A stretch of DNA of 50,695 bases from Ga0077527 sp021300125 (GCA_046339595.1 JBKDUF010000039.1:1-50695), one strand, 5' to 3'; counted from the first letter of the stretch, positions 8,314-17,579 are shown. Notes: generated from the letters alone by a model not told the origin. A program made the numbers and translations.

Positions 8314-9006
8314 TTATTTTTTCTCGGCCGGCTTTTTCTCGGCGTCCTTCTTGTCGCCACCGGCAGCGGCTGCAGCCTCGGGGGCCTGGCCGGTGATCTC
8401 GGTGACCGGGGCGGCCGCGACTTCCTCGACCGCAACTTCCCTGGGCACCTGCACCGTAACCACCGAGGGATTGTCGGCCTTGATCTTGGCAATCGGCTCG
8501 ACGCCCTTGGGCAGCTTCATTTCGGCAACGTGGATCGAATGGCCCAGTTCGAGGTCTTTCAGGTCAACCTCGATGTATTCCGGCAGGTCGTCGGGCAGAC
8601 ACTGGATTTCCAGTTCATTGATGATGTGCTGGACCACGCCTTTGCCAAGCTTCACGCCCGGGCAGATCTCGGCATTCAGGAAGTGCAGCGGCACCGCCAT
8701 GTGGATCTTCTTCTTCGGATCAATGCGCTGGAAATCGACATGCTGCACCTGCTCCTTCCAGGGATGCATCTGGAAGTCGCGCAGCAGCACGCGGTCCTTC
8801 TGGCCGTCAAAGTTCATGTCGAGGATCGACGAGTGGAAGGCTTCCAGCTTGAGGTGGCGCAGCAGCGCCTTGTGGTCAAACTCGACACTTTGCGCGTCCT
8901 TGCCGGCGCCATAGATGACGCCGGGGACGCGGCCCGTCGCACGCAGGCGGCGGCTCGCACCCTTGCCCTGGTTCGTGCGCGGAAACGCGGTGACTTCGAT
9001 TTTCAT
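8314..9006 (-). CDS. rplY: 50S ribosomal protein L25/CTC, long form
   Basis: L25 binds 5S rRNA in the central protuberance. From the ATG at 9006, preceded by a GGAGAG ribosome-binding site, the protein has 230 residues, the two-domain CTC/TL5 form rather than the 94-residue E. coli form. The N-terminal domain shows TNQGKGASRRLRATGRVPGVIYG. The beta-rich C-terminal domain (LPEYIEVDLKDLELGHSIHV) follows. The tail is rich in Ala, Glu and Lys and is probably disordered. It sits between prs and pth, the common arrangement. Confidence 0.95.
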   Translation of the reverse strand: MKIEVTAFPRTNQGKGASRRLRATGRVPGVIYGAGKDAQSVEFDHKALLRHLKLEAFHSSILDMNFDGQKDRVLLRDFQMHPWKEQVQHVDFQRIDPKKKIHMAVPLHFLNAEICPGVKLGKGVVQHIINELEIQCLPDDLPEYIEVDLKDLELGHSIHVAEMKLPKGVEPIAKIKADNPSVVTVQVPREVAVEEVAAAPVTEITGQAPEAAAAAGGDKKDAEKKPAEKK

Positions 9007-9094
9007 GTTGCTCTCCAGTTGTTGCGGAGGGTCCGCGACCAGATCTCCCCCGCGTTGCAAAGAAAGCCGGCGGGTACCGGCTTACACTCAAGAC

Positions 9095-10045
9095 CTATTC
9101 GACAAACAGCGAACTGACTGAATCCTCGGCACTGATCCGGCGCAAGGTCTCGGCCACTAGGCCGGCAACCGTGAGCACACGGATTTTCCGGCATTGCCTT
9201 CCGGCATCGGACAGCGGAATGGTATCGGTGACGACTATTTCATCCAGCGCCGAGCCGGTAATGCGCTCCACAGCGGAACCTGAAAGCACCGGGTGCGTGC
9301 AGTAGGCAAGCACCTTTTCGGCACCATGCTTCTTGAGGGCTGCGGCGGCCTCGCACAGCGTATTCGCGGTATCGACCATGTCGTCCACCAGCACGCAGGT
9401 GCGGCCCTGCACTTCGCCGATGATGTTCATCACCGTGGCCACATTCGGCCTCGGGCGGCGCTTGTCGATGATTGCGAGATCGGCCTCGAGGCGCTTCGCG
9501 ATCGCGCGCGCGCGCACCACGCCGCCGACGTCGGGCGAAACCACCACCAGATCCTTGAAATTCTGCTTCCAGATGTCGCCAAGCATGATCGGGCCGGAGT
9601 AGATGTTGTCCACCGGGATGTCAAAAAAGCCCTGGATCTGCTCAGAATGCAGGTCCATCGTCAGCACGCGGTCGACACCAACGCTGCTCATCATGTTGGC
9701 CACCACCTTGGCGGTGATGGGCACCCGTGCCGAGCTGGGGCGGCGGTCCTGCCTTGCGTAGCCCATGTAGGGAATCGCGGCGGTGACGCGGCCGGCGGAG
9801 GCGCGCTTGAGCGCGTCCACCATCACCAGCAGCTCCATCAGGTTGTCGTTGGTCGGCGCACACACCGACTGCAGGATGAACACGTCCTTGCCGCGGACGT
9901 TCTCCAGGATCTCCACCATCACCTCGCCATCGCTGAAGCGGCCGACCTTGGCGCGGCCGATGTGGATGTCGAGATGGCCGACCACCGCCTCCGCGAGCCG
10001 CGGATTAGCGTTGCCGGTAAAGACCATCATCCTGTCGAGTGCCAC
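9095..10045 (-). CDS. prs: Ribose-phosphate pyrophosphokinase (PRPP synthetase)
   Basis: Makes PRPP from ribose-5-phosphate and ATP for nucleotide, His and Trp synthesis. The 316-residue class I enzyme shows GRFSDGE, the ATP flexible loop YMGYARQDRR, the metal-binding MDLHSEQIQGFF, the catalytic loop region IIDKRRPRPN and the PRPP-binding motif VLVDDMVDTANTL. Length and C-terminus (SSLFVE) are typical. It follows the tRNA-Gln gene and precedes rplY; all are probably on one transcript starting upstream at the TPR gene or lolB. Confidence 0.97.
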   Translation of the reverse strand: MALDRMMVFTGNANPRLAEAVVGHLDIHIGRAKVGRFSDGEVMVEILENVRGKDVFILQSVCAPTNDNLMELLVMVDALKRASAGRVTAAIPYMGYARQDRRPSSARVPITAKVVANMMSSVGVDRVLTMDLHSEQIQGFFDIPVDNIYSGPIMLGDIWKQNFKDLVVVSPDVGGVVRARAIAKRLEADLAIIDKRRPRPNVATVMNIIGEVQGRTCVLVDDMVDTANTLCEAAAALKKHGAEKVLAYCTHPVLSGSAVERITGSALDEIVVTDTIPLSDAGRQCRKIRVLTVAGLVAETLRRISAEDSVSSLFVE

Positions 10046-10087
10046 CCTGAACCCCCTGATGCCTGCCGCCGGACAGCGTTGATCAAG

Positions 10088-10164
10088 TGGCTGGGGAGGT
10101 AGGATTCGAACCTACGCATGCCGGAATCAAAATCCGGTGCCTTAACCAACTTGGCGACTCCCCA
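10088..10164 (-). tRNA. tRNA-Gln (anticodon UUG)
   Basis: A complete 77-base cloverleaf with encoded CCA. The 7-bp acceptor stem TGGGGAG/CTCCCCA is followed by G73, a glutamine identity base. The 5-bp anticodon stem CCGGA/TCCGG closes the loop TTTTGAT, giving anticodon TTG (UUG, reads CAA/CAG). The T arm has GTTCGAATC. It lies between ispE and prs on the same strand, a position conserved in many beta- and gammaproteobacteria. Confidence 0.97.
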
Positions 10165-10194
10165 ACCGAAACCCTGCCGCGGACGCCCCTGCGC

Positions 10195-11031
10195 TCAGCC
10201 TTCTGCCAGGCCCAGCAGGGGATGCAGATCCATTCCGCGGGCTACAAATCCCTGCATGCCCGTAGGCCGCCTGGCCCAGGCAGCCTCCGCAGCCGCGGCC
10301 CCGGCAAACGCCGCGAACACACAGGCGCCCGACCCGGTCATCTGCGCCGGCGCCTGGGTCCTGAGCCATTCCAGGTGGCGGGCGACTTCCGGATAAGCCC
10401 GGCAGACCACTGCTTCGAGGTCATTGCCGGGGGGCACGGAAAAGCCTTGTATTTTAACCTTTTCGGAGTCCCTTTTCAATTCAGGGTCGGCAAAGACTTC
10501 ACGCGTCGGCACCGCGACCGGGGGCACCAGCACCAGGTACCAGGCCGGCTGAAGACGCAAGGGCTGCAATTGCTCGCCGATACCCTCAGCCAAGGCGCTG
10601 CGGCCGAACACAAATACCGGGACGTCAGCCCCCAGGCCCAGGGCCAGCGCCTGCAGCTGGCTTCGCGGCAATCCGGTCCGCCAGAGATGGTTAAGCGCGA
10701 GCAAAACCGTGGCCGCGTCGGAACTGCCGCCGCCCAATCCACCGCCCATGGGCAAGCGCTTGTCGAGCACGATCTCGGCGCCGAGCCGGCAGCCGGTGAA
10801 GGCCTTGAGCGCGCGTGCGGCGCGCAGGGTCAGGTCGTCAGCCGCAGGCACGCCCGCAAGCGGCCGCCCGCGCAGGATCTGGCCATCCTCGCGCACGGCG
10901 ATGCGCAGCGTGTCGCCATGGTCGATGAAACGGAAAACCGTCTGCAGCAGGTGATAGCCATCGCCGCGGCGACCGGTCACGCGCAGCATCAGGTTGAGCT
11001 TGGCCGGGGCCGGGAAGGCGGCGACGGTCAT
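10195..11031 (-). CDS. ispE: 4-diphosphocytidyl-2-C-methyl-D-erythritol kinase
   Basis: GHMP kinase of the MEP isoprenoid pathway; phosphorylates CDP-ME at the 2-hydroxyl. The 278-residue protein begins with PAPAKLNLMLRVTGRRGDGYH (catalytic K11). The GHMP ATP-binding glycine loop is LPMGGGLGGGSSDA at about 93-106. D136 in GADVPVF is the likely catalytic Asp. MTGSGACVFAAF is the third conserved motif. The start ATG overlaps the lolB stop by 4 bases, so ispE is coupled to lolB, as in many proteobacteria. Confidence 0.96.
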   Translation of the reverse strand: MTVAAFPAPAKLNLMLRVTGRRGDGYHLLQTVFRFIDHGDTLRIAVREDGQILRGRPLAGVPAADDLTLRAARALKAFTGCRLGAEIVLDKRLPMGGGLGGGSSDAATVLLALNHLWRTGLPRSQLQALALGLGADVPVFVFGRSALAEGIGEQLQPLRLQPAWYLVLVPPVAVPTREVFADPELKRDSEKVKIQGFSVPPGNDLEAVVCRAYPEVARHLEWLRTQAPAQMTGSGACVFAAFAGAAAAEAAWARRPTGMQGFVARGMDLHPLLGLAEG

Positions 11032-11597
11032 CGCAAAAGGTCCGCTGCGGCGGGGTCGCGACGCTCGTCGACCACCAGCCGGATGCGCTGGCCGCCGCGC
11101 TCAAGGTCCAGCCGGCGCGGCTGCGGCTGCGCGCCGTCATAGGTCAGCTGCAGCGTCCACCCCCCCTGCTCCAGGCGCTCAAGGCGTCCGCCGCTGTCGC
11201 GCTGGACAAGAACGACGGGCTGCGCGGGCACCGGCTGCGCCTGCAGCCAATGCCGCAGCTCGGCCAGCGGCAACACCCAGCCCAGTGCGCGCTGGGTCAG
11301 CGCGGCGACGGAAAGTGCACGGTATTCCTGCTGGTCGGCGGTGGTCAGGGTGGCCCCGGCGGGATCGGTGACGATATGGGCCAGCGCCTGGCCAAGCGGC
11401 GTGAGCAGCCACAGCTCGTCGCGCCCGGTTTCATGGCGCCAGCGCAGGTTCGAGGAAAAGGCGCGCCCGTCACTGCTGACCAGCACACGGCCAGACACGT
11501 CAAAGCCGGGAGCGGCAGCGCGCTCAGCCGGTGTCAACCCGGCACATGCCGAGAGCAGCAGCACCGCCAGGGCCGCTGCCAGCCGGCCCAGGGTCAT
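11028..11597 (-). CDS. lolB: Outer-membrane lipoprotein insertion receptor LolB
   Basis: LolB accepts lipoproteins from the LolA carrier and inserts them in the outer membrane. The 189-residue protein has a signal peptide with lipobox LLSAC (C18). FDVSGRVLVSSDGRAFSSNLRWRHETGRDELWLLTPLGQALAHI is the typical LolB beta-barrel start. It overlaps the TPR lipoprotein gene upstream and ispE downstream, the conserved lolB-ispE order. Sequence conservation in LolB is low, so the call leans on the barrel pattern, lipobox and context. Confidence 0.92.
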   Translation of the reverse strand: MTLGRLAAALAVLLLSACAGLTPAERAAAPGFDVSGRVLVSSDGRAFSSNLRWRHETGRDELWLLTPLGQALAHIVTDPAGATLTTADQQEYRALSVAALTQRALGWVLPLAELRHWLQAQPVPAQPVVLVQRDSGGRLERLEQGGWTLQLTYDGAQPQPRRLDLERGGQRIRLVVDERRDPAAADLLR

Positions 11598-13366
11598 TGC
11601 TGTTTTTTCAGCAGCGCCGGAGAAAAGCGCTGCAGGGTACGCTCAAGCACTTCGTTGGGGTTCTGCGCGCGCAACGCTTCAGCCCAGACCTTCTGCGCCT
11701 CGTCGCGCCGGCCGAGCACCCAAAGCACTTCGCCGAGGTGGGCGGCGATTTCGGCATCGGGCCGGGCCTCATGGGCGCGGCGCAGATAGCCCAGCGCGCG
11801 CTCGTTCTCGCCCTGGCGGTAGAGCACCCAGCCCAAGCTGTCGAGAATGTAGGAGTCTTCGGGCGCCAGCTTGTGCGCGGTCTCGATCAGCTGCCGTGCC
11901 TCTTCCAGCCTCAGGTTGCGGTCGGCAAGGGTGTAACCGAGCGCGTTGTAGGCATGGGCATGATCGGGACGCAGCGCGATCAGCCTGCGCAGCTGCGTTT
12001 CCATCACATCAATGCGGTTGATCTTCTCGGCGGCCATGGCGTGGTCGTAGAGCAGATCGGGCGTGCCTGGCGCCGCGCTTTCCGCCGCCGAGAGAAAATC
12101 GAAGGCCTCCTGGTAAGCCTTGGCCTCGCGCAGCACTGCGGCCTCGGCCAGCGTCAGCTGCAGCCGCTGCTGCGCATCGGCCGGGGCAATACCCTGCAGA
12201 TGCTTGCGCGCATCGGCGAGGCGGCCCTGGCGCGCCAGAACCCCGGCATAACGCGCCTGTGCGGTGATGAACTGAGGGCCATGGGTAATACTTGAATACC
12301 AGCGAAGCGCCTGTTCGTCACGCTTCAGTTCCTCATTGACCTGCCCCAGCTGCAGCCGGATCGTGTCCGGATCCTTGGGGTTGATCTCGAGGGCGCGCCG
12401 CAGCTGGACCTCGGCGGCAGTGAAATCCCTCGCCTGCAGCGACAGCATCGCCACTGCGAGCGCGATATCGGCGTTGTTGGGCGCCTCGCCCACCAGCCGC
12501 TCGAACTGCTTGCGCGCCTCGGGAAAACGCCGGGCGGTGACCAGAAGCCTCGCGTAATTGAGCCGGGCATCGCGCGCGCCGGGATGGGCGTTGACAAAGC
12601 CTTCGAGGAAGACAAGCGCTTTTTCGTTCGAATCGCGCTGCAGGGCGCGTGCCTGAAACAGGGCCGCCAGCTCCCAGTCCGGGCGCAGCTGCAGTGCGGT
12701 TCGCGACGCGGCCAGTGCGGCGGGTACATCGTCGGCGTTCCAGGCAGCCTGGGCCACGGCGAGACTCGCCTCAGGAACGCCCGGATGGGCCACCGCCAGC
12801 GTGCGCAGCAGCCGCAGCACGGCGGGTTTGTCCTGGTGGCCACCGACCAGGGAAGACAGTTGCAGGAAATTCTGGCCGACGCGATCCGGCTCGGCGGCGA
12901 GCCATTGGCGCAGATGCGGCAAGGCATCGTCAAGGCGCGATTGGTTGACCAGCAGTGCAATCACGGTCTGGCGGGCACGCACGGAATCCGGTTCGGTTTG
13001 CAGCCAGAGGGTGGCTGCCTCGAGTGCCGCGGGCAGTAAACGTGCGCTCCAGGCGACCTCGGTGGCACGCCGGGCGAGGCGCGGATCGCGGGTCTCGCGG
13101 GCCGCTTCCAGCAGCGCTGGCACCGCAACATGGACCTGGCCGCGCTGCAGGGCAATTTCGGCCAGCGTGATGCGAAACAGCAGGGCCTCGGAAAGCTCGA
13201 CCTGGGGCAACGGCGCGGCCCGGGGCTGCGGGGTTTCTGCCGGTACCTGCGCCACCACCTTTGGCAGGGGCTTGGCCGGCGCAGCAGCTTCCGGCTTGAC
13301 CAGCGGTTGAGCGCAGGCTGCGAGCATGAGGCAGGCGATCAGCGCGGCAATTCGTTGCAGTGTCAT
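11594..13366 (-). CDS. TPR-repeat lipoprotein upstream of lolB
   Basis: A 590-residue secreted protein with lipobox LAAC (C18) and a Pro/Ala-rich linker to about residue 55. At least a dozen tetratricopeptide repeats fill the rest. Clear units include LNYARLLVTARRFPEARKQFERLV, AEVQLRRALEINPKDPDTIRLQLG, NALGYTLADRNLRLEEARQLIETAHKLAP and DSLGWVLYRQGENERALGYLRRAH. Position upstream of lolB and the lipid anchor suggest an envelope scaffold; homologues at this site are common in betaproteobacteria and uncharacterised. Its stop overlaps the lolB ATG by 4 bases. It is the first gene of the run to ychF. Confidence 0.88.
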   Translation of the reverse strand: MTLQRIAALIACLMLAACAQPLVKPEAAAPAKPLPKVVAQVPAETPQPRAAPLPQVELSEALLFRITLAEIALQRGQVHVAVPALLEAARETRDPRLARRATEVAWSARLLPAALEAATLWLQTEPDSVRARQTVIALLVNQSRLDDALPHLRQWLAAEPDRVGQNFLQLSSLVGGHQDKPAVLRLLRTLAVAHPGVPEASLAVAQAAWNADDVPAALAASRTALQLRPDWELAALFQARALQRDSNEKALVFLEGFVNAHPGARDARLNYARLLVTARRFPEARKQFERLVGEAPNNADIALAVAMLSLQARDFTAAEVQLRRALEINPKDPDTIRLQLGQVNEELKRDEQALRWYSSITHGPQFITAQARYAGVLARQGRLADARKHLQGIAPADAQQRLQLTLAEAAVLREAKAYQEAFDFLSAAESAAPGTPDLLYDHAMAAEKINRIDVMETQLRRLIALRPDHAHAYNALGYTLADRNLRLEEARQLIETAHKLAPEDSYILDSLGWVLYRQGENERALGYLRRAHEARPDAEIAAHLGEVLWVLGRRDEAQKVWAEALRAQNPNEVLERTLQRFSPALLKKQQ

Positions 13367-13447
13367 TGGATGCGGGTGGAGGTGGCCGGATCAGGCGTTG
13401 CCGCGCACATCATTGATGCAGGCGTCTGGCGCGGCAGCAGTGCGCCG

Positions 13448-13476
13448 TTCATAATCCGGGCCAGTTTAGGTATATT
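13448..13476 (+). promoter_or_regulatory. Candidate promoter of the GldA-like operon, in a divergent gap
   Basis: In the 273-base gap between the TPR gene and the ABC operon, TTCATA (13448-13453) and TATATT (13471-13476) are spaced by 17 bases on the plus strand, matching consensus at 4/6 and 5/6. On the opposite strand an overlapping weaker pair, TTGTGG and TAAACT with 17-base spacing, could serve the TPR-lolB operon. Nothing else is recognisable in the gap. Confidence 0.33.
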
Positions 13477-13639
13477 TCGCGCAGACCACAAGGCAACAAC
13501 GGCAGCAGCAGTGTCAGCATCCGGTCAGGAGCCAGGCACCATTAACGCAGCAGAAAACGCAGCAAAATCCGCAAACAGCACCTGGTTTGCAGCCTACGCC
13601 CACAGCACGGTCTTGCATCGTCGCATTTCCAGCCCCGTG

Positions 13640-14596
13640 ATGACATCCCCCCCGGCAGAACCAACCCTCAGCGCCCAGAACCTGGTCCGCAGCTACGGCA
13701 AGCACCTCGCCGTGGACGGAATCAGCATCGAAGTGCGGCGCGGAGAGGTGCTGGGCCTGCTCGGACCGAACGGCGCCGGCAAGACCAGCACCATGCAGAT
13801 GCTCACTGGCAATCTCGCGCCCAGCGGCGGCACGATCCGCATTTGCGGTATCGACCTGCTCGACGATCCGGTGGCGGCCAAGGCGCGCATCGGCTACCTG
13901 CCCGAGACACCGCCGCTGTACCGCGAACTGAACGTCAGCGAATACCTGCATTACGCCGCGCGCCTGCGCCGCGTACCGCGCGCGCGCTGTGCCGCCGCCG
14001 TCGACCGCGCGCTCGCCCGCTGCGGCCTGGGCGAAGTCTCGCGCAAGCTGATCGGTGCGCTGTCCAAGGGCTTCCAGCAGCGCGTCGGCATCGCACAGGC
14101 CATTGTCCACGAACCGGAACTGGTGATCCTGGACGAACCCACGGTCGGACTCGATCCCAACCAGATCCTGGACATCCGCGCGCTGGTGCGCGAACTGGGT
14201 GACAACCACAGCGTGATGCTGTCCACCCACATCCTGTCCGAGGTCGAGGCGGTCTGCGACCGCGTGCAGATCCTGCACCACGGCCGCGCGGTGTTTGCCA
14301 GCAGCATTGCGGGGCTGCGCGAATTCCAGCGCGGCCGCACGGTGATGCTCAGCCTGCAGCGCCCGCCTGCGGTGGAAGTGCTGCGCGCCATGCCAGGCGT
14401 GGCGGCAGCCGATGCGGAAGGCGATGGCCGCTTCCGCCTGCGTTTTGCAGCCGATGCCGACCCCACCGCGGAGATCGTCAGCCGTGCCGGCCGAGAGGAC
14501 TGGGGCCTGCGCGAACTCGCGCCGGCGCAGACCACCCTTGAGGAAGTCTTCGTGCAACTCACCCGCAACGATCCTGCGGCGCAGGCCCGCCCATGA
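13640..14596 (+). CDS. ABC transporter ATPase, GldA-like
   Basis: A 318-residue ABC-2-type ATPase. Walker A is GPNGAGKT at 42-49, the signature is LSKGFQQR at 141-148, Walker B is LVILDEP at 161-167 and the switch is STHI. GYLPETPPLY after the first subdomain is the form typical of GldA/NatA-like proteins. A C-terminal domain of about 90 residues follows. The start is ATG 13640, with an adjacent in-frame GTG at 13637; no clear ribosome-binding site is seen. The stop overlaps the permease ATG (ATGA). The next genes complete a GldA/GldF/GldG set. The exporter's substrate is unknown. Confidence 0.92.
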   Translation: MTSPPAEPTLSAQNLVRSYGKHLAVDGISIEVRRGEVLGLLGPNGAGKTSTMQMLTGNLAPSGGTIRICGIDLLDDPVAAKARIGYLPETPPLYRELNVSEYLHYAARLRRVPRARCAAAVDRALARCGLGEVSRKLIGALSKGFQQRVGIAQAIVHEPELVILDEPTVGLDPNQILDIRALVRELGDNHSVMLSTHILSEVEAVCDRVQILHHGRAVFASSIAGLREFQRGRTVMLSLQRPPAVEVLRAMPGVAAADAEGDGRFRLRFAADADPTAEIVSRAGREDWGLRELAPAQTTLEEVFVQLTRNDPAAQARP

Positions 14597-15363
14597 TCCT
14601 CACCATTGCCGCCAAGGAAATACGCGCGCTGTTCAACTCGCCGCTGGCCTGGCTGGTGCTGACCGTGGTTCAGGTCATCCTCGGCTACGGCTTTCTCAAG
14701 CGCCTCGACGATTTCCTGCAGATCCAGCCGCAGCTCGCGCAGCTTGCCAGCCCGCCCGGGGTGACCGAGCTCGTCGCCGCGCCGACCTTTGCCACCGCCG
14801 CCGCAGTGCTGCTGTTCGCGGTGCCGCTGCTGGCAATGCGCCTGATCGCCGAGGAGCGGCGCAACCAGACCATGGCCCTGCTGCTGTCCTCGCCGCTATC
14901 GATGACGCAGATCGTGATCGGCAAGTTTGCCGGGCTGATGGGCTTCCTGCTGCTGCTGGTGCTGATCACTCTGGCACTGCCGCTCACGCTCGCCGCCAAT
15001 ACCAGCCTCGACTACGGCCTGCTGGCAAGCCTTGCCCTCGCCCTGCTGCTGCTTGCCGCGAGTTTCGCCGCCGTCAGCCTCTACACCTCCTGCCTCACCG
15101 CCCAGCCCATCGCCGCGGCGCTGCTTGCCTTCGGCCTGCTGCTGGCCATGTTGTTCATGGGCGAAACCGCGGGCGACAGCCTGCGCGGGCGCGGCTGGCA
15201 GGTACCCGCTGCGCTGGCCCAGGTGCTGTCGCCGCTGCGCAACTTCGAGCCGCTGGGCAAGGGTATGATCGATTCTTGGGCGATCGCCTGCCCGCTGCTG
15301 CTGACTGCCGCATTCCTGGTGCTCGCCGTACGCCGTCTCGACGGCCGGCGTCTGCGGGGTTAG
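14593..15363 (+). CDS. ABC-2 transporter permease, GldF-like
   Basis: A 256-residue membrane protein with six predicted helices. The start MILTIAAKEIRALFNSPLAW and the following VVLTVVQVILGY-like helix are characteristic of ABC-2/GldF permeases. The conserved cytoplasmic loop EERRNQTMALLLSSPLSMTQIVIGKF is present. Its ATG overlaps the ATPase stop by 4 bases, and GldG starts 4 bases after its stop, so the three proteins are made together and probably form one inner-membrane complex. Confidence 0.91.
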   Translation: MILTIAAKEIRALFNSPLAWLVLTVVQVILGYGFLKRLDDFLQIQPQLAQLASPPGVTELVAAPTFATAAAVLLFAVPLLAMRLIAEERRNQTMALLLSSPLSMTQIVIGKFAGLMGFLLLLVLITLALPLTLAANTSLDYGLLASLALALLLLAASFAAVSLYTSCLTAQPIAAALLAFGLLLAMLFMGETAGDSLRGRGWQVPAALAQVLSPLRNFEPLGKGMIDSWAIACPLLLTAAFLVLAVRRLDGRRLRG

Positions 15364-15367
15364 CGCG

Positions 15368-16729
15368 ATGGAAGCCAGCCGCCGTCACCGCCTGCAGCAG
15401 GCCGCGCAAAGCGGCGTGTTCGTGCTGCTGCTCGCTGCGCTGGTGGCACTGGCTTCGTATTTTGCGCGTGAATACCGCTACGAGCGCGATGTCACGCGCA
15501 GCGCGCGCAACACGCTGTCGGATGCGACCGTGGGCGCGCTGAAGCAGCTCGACGGCCCGCTCACGGTCACCGCCTACGCGCTGCGCCAGGACGGCGGCGG
15601 CAGCAACGTGCACAAGGCGATCGAGGAACGCCTGCGCCCGTACCAGCGCAGCAAGCCCGACCTGCAGCTGGAACTGGTGGATCCGCGCGAGCAGCCGCAG
15701 CGCGCCGCCGAAGCCGGTTTGCGCTCGCCCAACGTGCTGGTCATCCAGTACCAGCGGCGCAGCGAGCAGATTCCGCTGTCGGAATTCACCGAACAGGTCT
15801 TCGCCAACTCGCTGCTGCGCCTGGCGCGCGGCGCCAACAGCCTGGTGTTGTGGCTGGAAGGCCACGGCGAGCGCAAGCTCGACGGCGTGGCCAACCACGA
15901 CCTCGGTGCCTTCGGCCTGCGCCTGCGCGAGAAAGGTTTCAATCTCTCCGCGCTCAACCTTGCCATCGCGCAGGAGGTGCCGGAAAACGCGGCGCTGCTG
16001 GTGATCACCCATCCGCAAGTGGACCTGCAGTCGGGCGAAATCGAAAAACTGCTGCGTTATGTCGAGCGTGGCGGCAACCTGCTGTGGCTGCTGGATACCG
16101 AGCCGCTGCGCGGCCTGCAGCCGCTGGCGGAAAAACTCGGTCTGGTGCTGACCCCTGGCACCGTGGTCGATCCCGCGCTGGCGCCGCAGAGCGGACCGCC
16201 GGTGTTCGCTGTCGCCGCTAACTATTCGCGCCACCCGGTGGTCGGTGCATTGCAATACAACACGCTGTTTCCGCATGCCCGCCAGGTCGCGGCCGACGAT
16301 GACGGTGACTGGCGCGTCACGCCGCTGGTCGACGTCGCTCCAAGGGGCTGGGTCGAAACGGGCAAGCTGGATACGAAACCGCGCTTCGACAAGTCGCGCG
16401 ACCTGCCGGGGCCGGTGAATGTTGCCAGCGCCTTCGAGCGCGCGGTTGGTGATCGCGAGCAGCGGGTGGTCGTGGTCGGCAGCGGCCATTTTCTCTCCAA
16501 CACCTTTCTCGGCAACGGCGGCAACCTCGCCCTGGGCGTGGAGATGATGAACTGGCTCGCCGGCGAGGACGGCATGGTGGCGATCGATCCCAAACCCGCC
16601 GCCGACACCCGCATCGAAATCGACAGCACGCAGCTCTACCTGATCGCCTTCGTCGTGCTGATCCTGCTGCCGCTGCTGTTCGCGGCTACCGGCGTTGCGG
16701 TCTGGTGGCGGCGGCGCAACGCGCGCTGA
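15368..16729 (+). CDS. GldG-family ABC auxiliary protein
   Basis: A 453-residue protein of the GldG/ABC_transp_aux type. One membrane helix lies at about 17-36 and another at about 420-445, with a large periplasmic domain between them. The segment ARNTLSDATVGALKQLDGPLTVTAYA and the LVLWLEGHGERKLDG motif are typical, the latter resembling an intraflagellar-transport-52-like fold. It ends in a basic cytoplasmic tail WWRRRNAR. It is in tight linkage with the ATPase, the permease and the DUF4340 gene. Known roles of GldG come from gliding Bacteroidota; in this lineage the role is undefined. Confidence 0.88.
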   Translation: MEASRRHRLQQAAQSGVFVLLLAALVALASYFAREYRYERDVTRSARNTLSDATVGALKQLDGPLTVTAYALRQDGGGSNVHKAIEERLRPYQRSKPDLQLELVDPREQPQRAAEAGLRSPNVLVIQYQRRSEQIPLSEFTEQVFANSLLRLARGANSLVLWLEGHGERKLDGVANHDLGAFGLRLREKGFNLSALNLAIAQEVPENAALLVITHPQVDLQSGEIEKLLRYVERGGNLLWLLDTEPLRGLQPLAEKLGLVLTPGTVVDPALAPQSGPPVFAVAANYSRHPVVGALQYNTLFPHARQVAADDDGDWRVTPLVDVAPRGWVETGKLDTKPRFDKSRDLPGPVNVASAFERAVGDREQRVVVVGSGHFLSNTFLGNGGNLALGVEMMNWLAGEDGMVAIDPKPAADTRIEIDSTQLYLIAFVVLILLPLLFAATGVAVWWRRRNAR

Positions 16730-16741
16730 CCGCAGGGCACG

Positions 16742-17578
16742 ATGCTCAAGGGCTGGCGGCTCAACCTGCTGTTGTTCGCCGTGGTGCTGGCGCTCGCCGC
16801 AGTCGTGGCCTACCGTCCGGCAAAAGACGCCGCACCCGCCACGCTGTCCGCGGTGAAGCCCGCGGCGGTTGGCAACATGGCGCTGCTGCGGCCGGGCTGG
16901 CCGCCGATCGAACTGCGCCAGCGCGAAGGCCGCTGGTGGATCGAAGCCCCGTTCAAGGCCCGCGCCGACGAATTCCTGGTGCTGCGCCTGCTGTCCATCC
17001 TCGAGGCGCGGCCGCTGTCTCAGCTGCCCGGCGGCGACCTCAAGCGCTACGAGCTCGACCTGCCGCAGGCGGTACTCGACATCGATGGCGTGTCCTATGC
17101 CTTCGGTGCCATCAACCCCGTGACAAGTGAGCAATACCTGCGCGCCGGCGATCGCATCTACGCCATCGAGCTGCGTCACGGCGCAGCCCTGCCGGCTCGC
17201 GCGCAGGCACTGGTGCGCCGCGTGCTGCTCGACGAGGATGAACGGCCCCTCGCGGTGATCCTGCCGCAGGCGGCGGTGCGCAAGGTCGAGGGACGCTGGC
17301 AACGCGAGCCTGCCGCGCATGATCCCGGCGGTGATGACCTGCAGATTTATGTCGATCGCTGGCGCCAGGCCTCGGCCGCGGCGGCCGAACCGCATGACGG
17401 CCGGACCGCAATCGCGGACATCCGCCTCGAACTGGAAGGCGGGCGCAGCGTGGTGTTCGGCATCCTGCAGCGTTCGCCGCAACTGGTGCTGTGGCGGCGC
17501 GACAACGGCCTGCAATACACCCTGCTCGAAGCGGCCGGCCGGGCATTGCTAGAAGTGCCCGGTGAATTAAAAAAATAA
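16742..17578 (+). CDS. DUF4340 domain-containing membrane-anchored protein
   Basis: A 278-residue protein with one N-terminal membrane helix (LNLLLFAVVLALAAVVAY) and a periplasmic domain. Segments such as REGRWWIEAPFKARADEFLVLRLLSIL and LPQAVLDIDGVSYAFGAINPVTSEQYLRAGDRIYAI match the DUF4340 pattern of repeated beta-rich units. DUF4340 genes usually follow GldG-like genes, as here (12 bases). The operon position suggests it is a periplasmic subunit of the exporter; this is inference. The stop is followed by an AT-rich spacer leading to mutM. Confidence 0.85.
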   Translation: MLKGWRLNLLLFAVVLALAAVVAYRPAKDAAPATLSAVKPAAVGNMALLRPGWPPIELRQREGRWWIEAPFKARADEFLVLRLLSILEARPLSQLPGGDLKRYELDLPQAVLDIDGVSYAFGAINPVTSEQYLRAGDRIYAIELRHGAALPARAQALVRRVLLDEDERPLAVILPQAAVRKVEGRWQREPAAHDPGGDDLQIYVDRWRQASAAAAEPHDGRTAIADIRLELEGGRSVVFGILQRSPQLVLWRRDNGLQYTLLEAAGRALLEVPGELKK

Positions 17579-17579
17579 G

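Noticed and set aside
10087..11142. 351-codon plus frame across the tRNA-Gln and ispE
   Set aside because: It crosses a certain tRNA gene and is antisense to ispE; its composition is shadow-like.
13514..14557. 347-codon minus frame antisense to the GldA-like ATPase
   Set aside because: Composition is typical of an antisense shadow; the plus strand has perfect ABC motifs.
15155..17515. Very long open frame (786 codons) on the minus strand, antisense to the GldF, GldG and DUF4340 genes
   Set aside because: The translation is Gln/His/Arg/Ala-rich with no domain pattern, as expected from the complement of GC-rich codons. The plus-strand genes have clear family motifs and operon overlaps.
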